From the NCBI GenBank assembly GCA_003285105.1, contig CP030158.1:1836501-1900500 (forward strand): a stretch of DNA of 64,000 bases, written 5' to 3'. This document shows, piece after piece, positions 55,748 to 64,000 of the stretch. A program made the translations under genes and the position numbers. Within the stretch, counting starts at the first letter, position 1; each line of letters opens with the position of its first letter. Source of the stretch: Roseithermus sacchariphilus (GTDB taxonomy: Bacteria; Bacteroidota; Rhodothermia; Rhodothermales; MEBIC09517). The notes beneath the pieces are model-generated. The model ran no database searches. It had not been told where the DNA came from and worked only from the letters and a program-made list of their open reading frames with translations.

Positions 55748-57157
55748 ATGATCACGCTTTGCATTCGCTTGCTTCTCACCCCCCGGCGGGTCCGGCCCGT
55801 ACCGGTTCTGTGGCTGCTGGGGATGGGGCTGCTGCTGGCGGCCCCGGCGACGGCCCAGCAGGCCCGACAGATCACCTTCAACGAAGCCGTCCGCCTGGCG
55901 CTGGAACGTAACCCGGCGCTCCAGCGGGCTGCCAACAGCGTCGACCTCCAGCAGATTCAGGTGGCCAGCAGCCGGGCCAACTACTACCCGACGCTCAACT
56001 TCAGCACCAGCGGCCGGCAGAGCTACGGGCGTACCTTTAGCCAGGAGGATCTCAGCTTCGTCAACCAGACGACGAAATCGGCCAACTTCAGCCTCGGGAC
56101 GAGCGTGACGCTGTTCGACGGGTTTGCGCGCCGTGCCTCGCTGGAGGAGGCGAAGCTGGGCCTGGAAGCCCGCGACCTGGACTACCAGCGCCAGCGCCAG
56201 GCCGTCGTCTTCAACGTGATGTCCGCCTACCTCCAGTTGATCGAGCGGCAGGAGCAGGTGCGCATCCAGGAGGAAAACCTGGAAGCCCAGCAACTGCTCC
56301 TGGACCAGATCGAGGAGTTCGTGCGGGTCGGGGCGCGCCCCATCTCGGATCAGTTCCAGCAGCAGGCGCAGGTCGCCAGCGCCGAGCTGGCGCTGCTCAA
56401 CGCGCAGCGGCTCGTGCAGATCAGCGAGGCCGGCCTGATCCAGACGCTCCAGCTCGACCCCTTCGGCCGGTATGCGTTCGTGGCGCCCAGCGTCGAGGAG
56501 GCGCCGTTCGTGCCCGACACGTTCGACGTCCAGAGCCTGCTCCAGCAGGCCTTCGCACGCCGCGCCGACCTGCAGGCCCGGGACTATGACATCCGCGCCG
56601 CACGCTCGGCCATCCAGGTGGCGAAGGCCAGCATCTGGCCCAGCCTCTCGCTCAGCGGTGGCTACGGCACGGGGTGGAACAGCCGCTTCCGCGACCCCGA
56701 AAACCCCGCGCAGACGGCCGCCTTCTTCGATCAACTGGACCAGCAGCGCGGCGGCAGCGTGTCGCTGAGCCTGTCGCTGCCCATCTTCGACCGCTTCGCC
56801 ACGCGCAACAACACGCAGCGCGCCGAGGTGCAGTATGAAAACGCCCGTCTGGAGCTGGAATCCCTCCAGCAGGACATCGCCGTGCAGGTCCGCCAGGCCT
56901 ACCTCGACTACCAGACGGCCGCCAAGGAACTCGACGTGACGGAGAAGCAACTCGCCGCGGCCGAGCTGTCGCTGGAAGCCGAGCAGGAACGCTACAACGT
57001 GGGCGCCTCGACCCTGGTCGAGCTGACGCAGGCGCAGGCCAACTACGTCCGCGCCGCCGCCGACCGCGTCTCGGCCCGCTACGGTTTTCTGTTCCAGGAA
57101 AAGCTGATCGAATACTACCTGGGCGTGCTGGATCCCTCCCAGCCGCTGTTCCGCTAG
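55748..57157 (+). CDS. TolC family outer-membrane protein
   Basis: Outer-membrane efflux duct protein of 469 residues. The signal peptide ends near PATAQQA. The mature start ITFNEAVRLALERNPALQRA is the classic TolC/OEP opening, and two long coiled-coil halves follow (for example LDYQRQRQAVVFNVMSAYLQ, and later YENARLELESLQQDIAVQVRQ). The ATG at 55748 was chosen for the signal peptide. It is followed after 46 nt by an adaptor protein and then an ABC ATPase, giving a TolC-MacA-MacB-like tripartite export set, although no permease gene follows. Confidence 0.9.
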   Translation: MITLCIRLLLTPRRVRPVPVLWLLGMGLLLAAPATAQQARQITFNEAVRLALERNPALQRAANSVDLQQIQVASSRANYYPTLNFSTSGRQSYGRTFSQEDLSFVNQTTKSANFSLGTSVTLFDGFARRASLEEAKLGLEARDLDYQRQRQAVVFNVMSAYLQLIERQEQVRIQEENLEAQQLLLDQIEEFVRVGARPISDQFQQQAQVASAELALLNAQRLVQISEAGLIQTLQLDPFGRYAFVAPSVEEAPFVPDTFDVQSLLQQAFARRADLQARDYDIRAARSAIQVAKASIWPSLSLSGGYGTGWNSRFRDPENPAQTAAFFDQLDQQRGGSVSLSLSLPIFDRFATRNNTQRAEVQYENARLELESLQQDIAVQVRQAYLDYQTAAKELDVTEKQLAAAELSLEAEQERYNVGASTLVELTQAQANYVRAAADRVSARYGFLFQEKLIEYYLGVLDPSQPLFR

Positions 57158-57203
57158 GATCCGCCCGGACCCGGATACTCCATCGAACACATTTCGTCTT
57201 TCT

Positions 57204-58592
57204 ATGGCTACCCAGTCCAACGCCACGCGCCGGATCCTCTGGATCGTGGGCATCCTGCTCGTCGTGCTCATCATCCTGGGGGTGGTGGGCACCCGAACCG
57301 GCCTGATCGGGGGCGGTGACGAAGGCATCGAGGTCGAGACGGCCCGCGTCGAGGTGCGGGACATCACGCAGGTGGTAACGGCCTCGGGCAAGGTCCAGCC
57401 CGAGGTGGAAGTCAAGATCAGCCCGGACGTCTCCGGGGAGATCATCGAATTGCCCATCAACGAAGGGGATCAGGTCGAGCGCGGGACGCTCCTGGCTCGC
57501 ATCAAGCCGGATTTCTACCAGGCGCAGGTCGAGCAGGCCGATGCCGGGGTGATGCAGGCCCGGGCCTCGATGGCCCAGCGCCGTGCCGACATGCTCAAGG
57601 CCGAGATCGAGTTCAAGCGGCAGCAGGAGCTGTATCAGAAGCAGGTGATCTCGGAGGCGGACTTTCAGACGGCCCAGACGCAACTCGAGGTGGCCCGCGC
57701 TGCGCATGAGGCGGCCGAGTATGCCGTGCGCAGCGCCGAGGCGCGCCTGGAAGAAGCCCGCGAGCAGCTCGCCAAGACCACCATCTTCGCCCCGATGAGC
57801 GGCACCGTCAGCCAGCTCAACGTCGAACTCGGCGAGCGCGTGGTCGGCACGAGCCAGATGGCCGGTACCGAGATGATGCGCATCGCCCGCCTCGATCAGA
57901 TGGAGATGGAGGTGGACGTCAACGAAAACGACGTCGTCAACGTCTCGCTGGGGGATACCGCACGCATCGAGATCGATGCATACCCGGAGCGGACGTTCCG
58001 TGGGGTGGTGACGGAGATCGCCAACTCGGCCCGGACGCAGGGCGCCGGCACGCAGGAGCAGGTCACCAACTTCCCGGTCAAAATCCGCATCCTGGACCCG
58101 CACAACGTGGAGGCGAGCCGCGTCACGGCCGACCGCGGCGCCGGGATGGCGCCGGGCGAGGTGGCCCTGCCGGACACGGAGTACCCCAACCTCCGGCCGG
58201 GAATGAGCGGGACCGTCGATGTGTTCACACACACGGTCTTCGGCGCGCTGGCCGTGCCGATCCAGGCCGTCACCGTGCGCGACGTCAACAAGGTTCGCCG
58301 CGCCGGGGCCGAGGACGGCGAGGAGGCGTCGCCGGATACCGCGCAAACGAACCCGATGAAGGAGGACCTGCGGAAGGTCGTCTTCGTCATGGTCGGCGAC
58401 AAGGCGGAGATGGTCGAGGTCGAAACCGGCATCTCGGACGACGCGCACATCGAGATCAAGTCGGGCCTGAGCGGTGGGGAGACGGTCATCATCGGCCCCT
58501 ACCGCGCCGTCAGCCGGGAGTTGATGCCGGGCATGACCGTGCGCAAGCAGGAGGCGGGTCGGCGGCCGGGGCCGGCCATCGCCGGCCAGTGA
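57204..58592 (+). CDS. Periplasmic adaptor subunit (HlyD/MacA-like membrane fusion protein)
   Basis: Adaptor of 462 residues with one N-terminal transmembrane helix ([20 protein letters not shown]). A lipoyl-like hammerhead is present ([19 protein letters not shown]) along with a coiled-coil hairpin around residues 105-195 (for example [20 protein letters not shown]). Then come the second lipoyl half, beta barrel and membrane-proximal domains. It links the inner-membrane transporter to TolC. It is flanked by the TolC-like gene and an ABC ATPase in one operon. Confidence 0.9.
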   Translation: MATQSNATRRILWIVGILLVVLIILGVVGTRTGLIGGGDEGIEVETARVEVRDITQVVTASGKVQPEVEVKISPDVSGEIIELPINEGDQVERGTLLARIKPDFYQAQVEQADAGVMQARASMAQRRADMLKAEIEFKRQQELYQKQVISEADFQTAQTQLEVARAAHEAAEYAVRSAEARLEEAREQLAKTTIFAPMSGTVSQLNVELGERVVGTSQMAGTEMMRIARLDQMEMEVDVNENDVVNVSLGDTARIEIDAYPERTFRGVVTEIANSARTQGAGTQEQVTNFPVKIRILDPHNVEASRVTADRGAGMAPGEVALPDTEYPNLRPGMSGTVDVFTHTVFGALAVPIQAVTVRDVNKVRRAGAEDGEEASPDTAQTNPMKEDLRKVVFVMVGDKAEMVEVETGISDDAHIEIKSGLSGGETVIIGPYRAVSRELMPGMTVRKQEAGRRPGPAIAGQ

Positions 58593-58638
58593 GCCGTCCG
58601 TTCGCCGCTACCCGTTCCACCCAAGCCCACACGTTGCG

Positions 58639-59373
58639 ATGAACACCACGGACCGCGCCCTGATCGAACTGCGCAACATCACGAAGATCTACCAGATGGG
58701 CACGCAGGAGGTGCGGGCGCTGGCCGGCGTCTCCCTGGACGTGCACGCCAACGAGTACGTAGCCATCATGGGGCCGTCGGGGTCGGGCAAATCGACCATG
58801 ATGAACATCCTGGGCTGCCTGGATACGCCGACGAGCGGGCAGTACTTCCTCAACGGCCAGGACGTCAGCCGGATGTCGGACAATGAGCTGGCTGAGATCC
58901 GCAACCGCGAGATCGGGTTCGTCTTCCAGACGTTCAACCTGTTGCCGCGCATCAACTGCCTGCAGAACGTCGAACTGCCCTTGATCTACGCCGGGCTGAG
59001 CCGGGCGCGGCGCCGGGCCATGGCCGAGCAGGCCCTGCAGAACGTCGGCCTGGGGGACCGGATGTACCACAAGCCGAACGAACTCTCCGGCGGGCAGCGC
59101 CAGCGGGTGGCCGTGGCCCGCGCCCTGGTCAACAACCCTTCCATCATCCTGGCCGACGAGCCCACCGGCAACCTGGACACGCGCACGGGCGAGGAGATCA
59201 TGCACCTGTTCGAGGAACTCTACCGCCGGGGCAACACGCTGCTCGTGGTCACGCACGAGGAGGACATCGCGCAGCATGCCCGCCGCATCATCCGCCTGCG
59301 CGACGGGTTGATCGAGTCGGACGTCCGCGTGGAGAACCCGACGCTGGCCGGCATGGAAACGGCCGCGGCCTGA
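58639..59373 (+). CDS. ABC transporter ATP-binding protein (MacB/LolD-like)
   Basis: ATPase of 244 residues with Walker [10 protein letters not shown] at about 47-55, Q-loop region [10 protein letters not shown], signature [15 protein letters not shown], Walker [12 protein letters not shown] and switch His in VVTHEEDIA. It belongs to the MacB/LolD/FtsE-like group with the [15 protein letters not shown] insertion. It is 46 nt after the adaptor gene. The membrane-spanning permease that it should energise is not encoded next in this window; a metalloprotease gene follows instead. Confidence 0.92.
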   Translation: MNTTDRALIELRNITKIYQMGTQEVRALAGVSLDVHANEYVAIMGPSGSGKSTMMNILGCLDTPTSGQYFLNGQDVSRMSDNELAEIRNREIGFVFQTFNLLPRINCLQNVELPLIYAGLSRARRRAMAEQALQNVGLGDRMYHKPNELSGGQRQRVAVARALVNNPSIILADEPTGNLDTRTGEEIMHLFEELYRRGNTLLVVTHEEDIAQHARRIIRLRDGLIESDVRVENPTLAGMETAAA

Positions 59374-59468
59374 CGCACCGGGGGGACGCGCCGGGCGTGC
59401 GGGGGAACCGGACGGGGCGCCGGGGTTTCTGGCTCCGGTCGTCGCGTTGCCCTTCGCTGCCCTGCCTC

Positions 59469-61238
59469 ATGCTCCGCTGGTTTCTGGCTGTTTTCGCGCT
59501 GATGGGACCGGTCGCCGGTCTGGCCGCCGGTCTGGCCGCCGGTCTGGCCGCCGGTCTGGCCGCCGGTCCGGCGACGGCGCAGCCGGGTGCCCGGGTGCCC
59601 ACCGAAGGGCCGTTCCGCGCGCTGGTGGTGTTCGTCCGCTTCCAGGATGACACCTCCACGGAAGGATGCGCGCCGGCCTGGCAGCAATGGCCGGACCCCG
59701 ACGCGCTGCCGGCCGTGGCCCCGCACCTGCTCGCCGCCGACCCGTCGCCCCCGTTTGCCGACAGCAGCCTCACCGCCTACTTCCACCGGCAGTCGCAGGG
59801 CCGCTTCGTGCTCTACGGCGACGTCTTCCCGCGCGTGGTGGTGACCCGGCACCCGGAGGCGACCTACGGGATCCGGGATGCCCGATCCGCGCAGGCCCTC
59901 GGCCGCCTCTCCCGCGAGGTGCTCGATGCGATCGACCCGGAGGTCGACTTCCGGCGCTACGACGCCAACCGCGACGGCTACGTCGACCATGTCTTCGTCA
60001 TCCTGCGTCGCAACCGGCAGCCCATCTCCTGGTCCGGGTACTCGATCCTGGGGACGACCGGGACCTTCGACCGGACGTACGACGGCCTGCGCGTCGACCC
60101 GGACCTCTCCGGGTCCTACAGCCGCTACGGCTGGAGCGGCAACATCTTCCCGCAGCGCAACCTCGTCCGGCTCATGGCGCACGAGTTCGGGCACGACCTC
60201 TGGACGCCGGCGCGGCTGGGCGGGGCGCACATCCAGCCCATCCGGGGACGCTTCGGCGTGCCCGAGGGCCACACCGACCGCATCGGCTATGCGTTGATGG
60301 TGGGCGCCGGCGGCGGCACGGACATCCGGGGCGACCTCACCATCTCGGCCTGGGAGCGTGACCTGCTCGGCTGGATCGCGTGCCCGCCGCTGACGGCCGA
60401 TACGACCGTGGTGCTGCATGACCTCTACACGACCGGCGCCTGCCGCACGGTGGCGCTCCCCGTCCCCGCAGGGCAACCACCGCGGACGCTTTACCTGGCC
60501 AACCGGCAGCGCATCGGCTTCTTCGACCGGCTGCGTGTGAACGAGTGCACGGCGCCGCCGAACGCCCACGGGCTGAAGACGACCGGGTTGCTCGTCACCG
60601 TCGTCGAGCACCGCGAGGGGGGGCGCGGCCGGATGGCCGTCCTGCCGGCCGACGGCACGCTGGCGCTGAGCCTGGAGGCGGCCGCCTACGACGGCGACCT
60701 GTTCGGGCCTGGCTCGGCCGTGCAACTGACGCCGTGGACGCGTCCGGCCATCGGAGGCTATGCCGCCTATCCCCCGGGGTTCTCGCTGGGGCCGGGGCCG
60801 TGGCCGGCGCTCGTACACATCCGCCCCGCCGGCGACCGCGGCCTCGCCGTCGACTACGTGGCCGACTACCGCCGCCGCCCGATCATCCGCGAAGACGCAT
60901 GGATCGGGCCGGAGACGGCCGGGCAGGTGATCCCCGGCGCGGTGCAGGTCGAGAACGGCCGCACCCTCGACGTCGACCTCGGCGCCGGGCGCATGCTGAC
61001 GCTGGCGGCGCCGCTCCGCGTGGCGGACGGCCGGGCCGTCGTCGGCGGCCCCGGGCAGACCCTCGTGCTGGAGCGGGGGGCCGAGGTCGGCGGCGCCGGC
61101 ACGCTCGTCGTGCGGGCCGGCACGACGCTGCGGCTCGGGGCGGGGCAGCTCCTCATCGCGCGGCACGGTGGGCATGTACAGCTGGAACCCGGCGCGGTGC
61201 TGGTCTATGAGGGCGTTGCCCGGGTCCGGGCACGCTGA
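59469..61238 (+). CDS. Secreted M6-like metalloprotease
   Basis: Exported protein of 589 residues. The zinc-protease motif HEFGHDL occurs in NLVRLMAHEFGHDLWTPARL, and the N-terminal part (PFRALVVFVRFQDD; FADSSLTAYFHRQSQGRFVL) resembles M6/InhA-like secreted proteases. The signal peptide contains four perfect GLAA repeats (12-nt DNA units at 59517-59564) before PATAQPG. The C-terminal 120 residues are beta-rich. The ATG at 59469 gives the signal peptide; the frame is open from 59397. It follows the ABC ATPase gene by 95 nt. Confidence 0.8.
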   Translation: MLRWFLAVFALMGPVAGLAAGLAAGLAAGLAAGPATAQPGARVPTEGPFRALVVFVRFQDDTSTEGCAPAWQQWPDPDALPAVAPHLLAADPSPPFADSSLTAYFHRQSQGRFVLYGDVFPRVVVTRHPEATYGIRDARSAQALGRLSREVLDAIDPEVDFRRYDANRDGYVDHVFVILRRNRQPISWSGYSILGTTGTFDRTYDGLRVDPDLSGSYSRYGWSGNIFPQRNLVRLMAHEFGHDLWTPARLGGAHIQPIRGRFGVPEGHTDRIGYALMVGAGGGTDIRGDLTISAWERDLLGWIACPPLTADTTVVLHDLYTTGACRTVALPVPAGQPPRTLYLANRQRIGFFDRLRVNECTAPPNAHGLKTTGLLVTVVEHREGGRGRMAVLPADGTLALSLEAAAYDGDLFGPGSAVQLTPWTRPAIGGYAAYPPGFSLGPGPWPALVHIRPAGDRGLAVDYVADYRRRPIIREDAWIGPETAGQVIPGAVQVENGRTLDVDLGAGRMLTLAAPLRVADGRAVVGGPGQTLVLERGAEVGGAGTLVVRAGTTLRLGAGQLLIARHGGHVQLEPGAVLVYEGVARVRAR

Positions 61239-61286
61239 AAGGCCGGTGCAGGGGGATGAAACCTTGGCGAAGCGAGGCGTGGAACC

Positions 61287-61317
61287 TTGTTCGGCCTGCC
61301 CCGGTATCGTATTTTTC
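61287..61317 (+). promoter_or_regulatory. Putative Bacteroidota-type promoter of rpmE
   Basis: TTG at 61287-61289, then 20 nt, then TATTTTT at 61310-61316, about 48 nt before the rpmE ATG. It has the same geometry as the element before the restriction operon. By-eye match only. Confidence 0.35.
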
Positions 61318-61364
61318 CTTGCTCAACAAGCCGCCAACCACCGCTCGAACGCGACGCCGGTATC

Positions 61365-61577
61365 ATGAAGAAAGACCTCCATCCCGAATACAAGCTCATC
61401 ACCGTGAAGCTGGCGGACGGAACCGAGTTCCAGACGCGTTCCACGATCCAGGACGAAACGTACGTGTCGGACGTGGATGCGACGAACCACCCCTTCTACA
61501 CGGGTAGCCGCTCCCTTCTGCTCGACACCACGGGGCGCGTCGAGAAATTCCGCCGTCGCTACGGCAAGAAGGCCTGA
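61365..61577 (+). CDS. rpmE: 50S ribosomal protein L31, cysteine-free form
   Basis: Ribosomal protein of 70 residues starting MKKDLHPEYKLITVKLADGT. In the zinc-binding form the position after ITV is a CxC motif; here it reads KLADG, with no cysteine anywhere, so this is the zinc-independent (C-minus) type. The C-terminal HPFYTGSRSLLLDTTGRVEKF is standard for L31. It is followed by a strong terminator, so it is a single-gene unit. Confidence 0.95.
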   Translation: MKKDLHPEYKLITVKLADGTEFQTRSTIQDETYVSDVDATNHPFYTGSRSLLLDTTGRVEKFRRRYGKKA

Positions 61578-61605
61578 CGACCCGGAGTCCGGGACATCTT
61601 CTTTC

Positions 61606-61642
61606 GAAAGGCGGTCTGCGCGGGCAGAGCGCCTTTTTTCTT
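61606..61642 (+). terminator. Rho-independent terminator after rpmE
   Basis: Stem GGCGGTCTGC (61610-61619) with GCAGAGCGCC (61624-61633), one mismatch, preceded by A residues and followed by TTTTTTC. It ends rpmE transcription before the nucleoside phosphorylase gene. Confidence 0.85.
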
Positions 61643-61690
61643 TTTCGGGATACGGGCCGGGGGCCCCGGCCGGAAGCCACACGGCAGCCC

Positions 61691-63045
<1,355 letters not shown>

Positions 63046-63083
63046 CCCCGACGGCCCCGGCAACGCATCTTTCGGGATGCCTG

Positions 63084-63113
63084 TTCGTTACAGGGTGTCG
63101 ATTACTATATTGA
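63084..63113 (+). promoter_or_regulatory. Putative promoter of pspA
   Basis: TATATTG at 63106-63112, resembling the -7 TAnnTTTG element, with TTC at 63084-63086 at the -33 spacing. It lies 42 nt before the pspA ATG. Weak, by-eye match. Confidence 0.25.
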
Positions 63114-63154
63114 CGAGACACCACATCGTCGCTTCCAACCAAGGCTCCAGCATC

Positions 63155-63925
63155 ATGTCCATCTGGTCACGCTTTACACGCTGGATCCGCTCGATCTTCG
63201 GGGGTGCCATTTCGGCCCTGGAAGACCCCAAGCTGATCCTCGAACAGAACATCCGGGAACTGAACGATCAGGTCCCGAAGATGAACGAGAACATCGCCAC
63301 GGTCAAGGCGAACGTGATGCTGCTCCAGAAGGAAGTGCGGCGCTCCGAGCAGGCCGTGCAGGATCTGACCTCCAAGATCAAGGCGGCCATCCAGGCCGGG
63401 CGGGACGACATCGCGCAGCAGTACGCGATGCAGCTCGAGCAACAGCGCGATACGTTGCAGCGCTCCCGGGAGCAACTGAAGTACGCCTCGGCCGCCTACG
63501 ACAAAGCCCTGCAGGTCAAGAAGGCGTTCATGCGGGAGAAGGAGCGCAAGATCCAGGAAGCGAAGGAGGCGCTGCGCGCGCACGAACGGGCCAAGTGGCA
63601 GGCGCGTGTGGCCGATGCGCTGGAGCAGTTCGAGGTCGCCGGCATCGACCAGACGCACGACGAGATGATCACCCGCATCTCGGAGGAGACGGCCCGGAAC
63701 GAAGCCCGCATGGAGCTGGCGCTGGACTCCATCGACACGCAGGCCCTGCAGATCGAGGAAGACGCACAGGCCATCCGGGCCTCGGAGATCGTCAAACAGT
63801 TCAAGCTGGAGATGGGCCTGAACGAGGAAGCGGCCCGGCCGGAGGCGCCGCGCCTCGAAGTCCCCGAGCAGGAGGCCGACTCCGGCGGCAAGACCATCGG
63901 CAAGCAACGCACCCAGACCGAATGA
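63155..63925 (+). CDS. pspA: PspA/IM30 family membrane-stress protein
   Basis: Peripheral inner-membrane protein of 256 residues made almost wholly of long helices, as in PspA/Vipp1. The N-terminal amphipathic helix (IWSRFTRWIRSIFGGAISAL) binds the membrane, and the next segment EDPKLILEQNIRELNDQVPK is the family signature. A long coiled coil and an acidic tail follow. The family forms ESCRT-III-like assemblies that protect the membrane. The ATG at 63155 gives the usual start. No pspBC genes follow in the window. Confidence 0.9.
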   Translation: MSIWSRFTRWIRSIFGGAISALEDPKLILEQNIRELNDQVPKMNENIATVKANVMLLQKEVRRSEQAVQDLTSKIKAAIQAGRDDIAQQYAMQLEQQRDTLQRSREQLKYASAAYDKALQVKKAFMREKERKIQEAKEALRAHERAKWQARVADALEQFEVAGIDQTHDEMITRISEETARNEARMELALDSIDTQALQIEEDAQAIRASEIVKQFKLEMGLNEEAARPEAPRLEVPEQEADSGGKTIGKQRTQTE

Positions 63926-64000
63926 CCCGCGCCGAATGCCGATTTACGATGGATGAGCAGTCCTCACCAATCTCATTCGCAGATCGACATTCGACATTCG

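Noticed and set aside
63926-64000. Possible gene start at the right end of the window
   Set aside because: Only 75 nt with no recognisable coding sequence; nothing can be supported.

Overview
The window is one contiguous, very GC-rich bacterial chromosome segment. Paired PorV/PorQ-like outer-membrane proteins, a GWxTD protein fused to a carboxypeptidase-regulatory-like domain, a DUF2959 lipoprotein, a membrane Ser/Thr kinase paired with an ECF sigma factor, and promoters of the TTG-N20-TAnnTTT type with poor Shine-Dalgarno sequences all suggest the Bacteroidota/Rhodothermota side of the tree, most likely a Rhodothermales-like organism. This is inferred from gene content; no 16S rRNA gene is present.

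Layout. 0.1-9.2 kb: two PorV/PorQ-like proteins; a minus-strand glycerol operon glpK-glpD-glpF with a CPBP membrane protease; a divergent CASTOR/POLLUX-type channel. 9.2-19.7 kb: a Fic protein, then a defence operon (half-size HsdS, HsdM, HsdS, REP-associated tyrosine transposase, HsdR, YgjP-like metallopeptidase), ending in a serine-recombinase remnant beside tRNA-Gln. 19.8-28.9 kb: PlsC acyltransferase, two unknown genes, a sodium:solute symporter, glutaminyl-tRNA synthetase fused to a GatB/YqeY domain, a tandem pair of STAS-like paralogues, and about 1 kb of non-coding repeats. 28.9-42.4 kb: a TolC-like protein, TRAP small and large permeases, DUF2959 lipoprotein, kinase and sigma factor, an esterase and DinB-like pair, the GWxTD protein, and a TRAP solute-binding protein on the opposite strand about 9 kb from its permeases.

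42.4-55.2 kb: a complete type I-C CRISPR-Cas locus on the minus strand. It runs WYL regulator, cas3, cas5c, cas8c, cas7c, then a plus-strand PIN-toxin/antitoxin pair inserted between cas7c and cas4, then cas4, cas1, cas2, a 164-nt leader and an array of 40 full 37-nt repeats plus one degenerate terminal repeat. By repeat polarity the array is transcribed on the minus strand, with newest spacers next to cas2.

55.2-64 kb: tRNA-Ser, a TolC/adaptor/ABC-ATPase export operon without its permease, an M6-like metalloprotease, the cysteine-free form of ribosomal protein L31 with a clear terminator, a pyrimidine-nucleoside phosphorylase gene broken by a one-base shift in a G6 run, and PspA/IM30.

The most unusual parts are the restriction-modification operon colonised by a RAYT transposase, whose cognate-looking palindromes form the tandem 29-residue repeats at the HsdS C-terminus, and the CRISPR locus with an internal toxin-antitoxin pair, a double-length spacer, duplicated spacers and an eroded array tail reaching the dctP upstream region.
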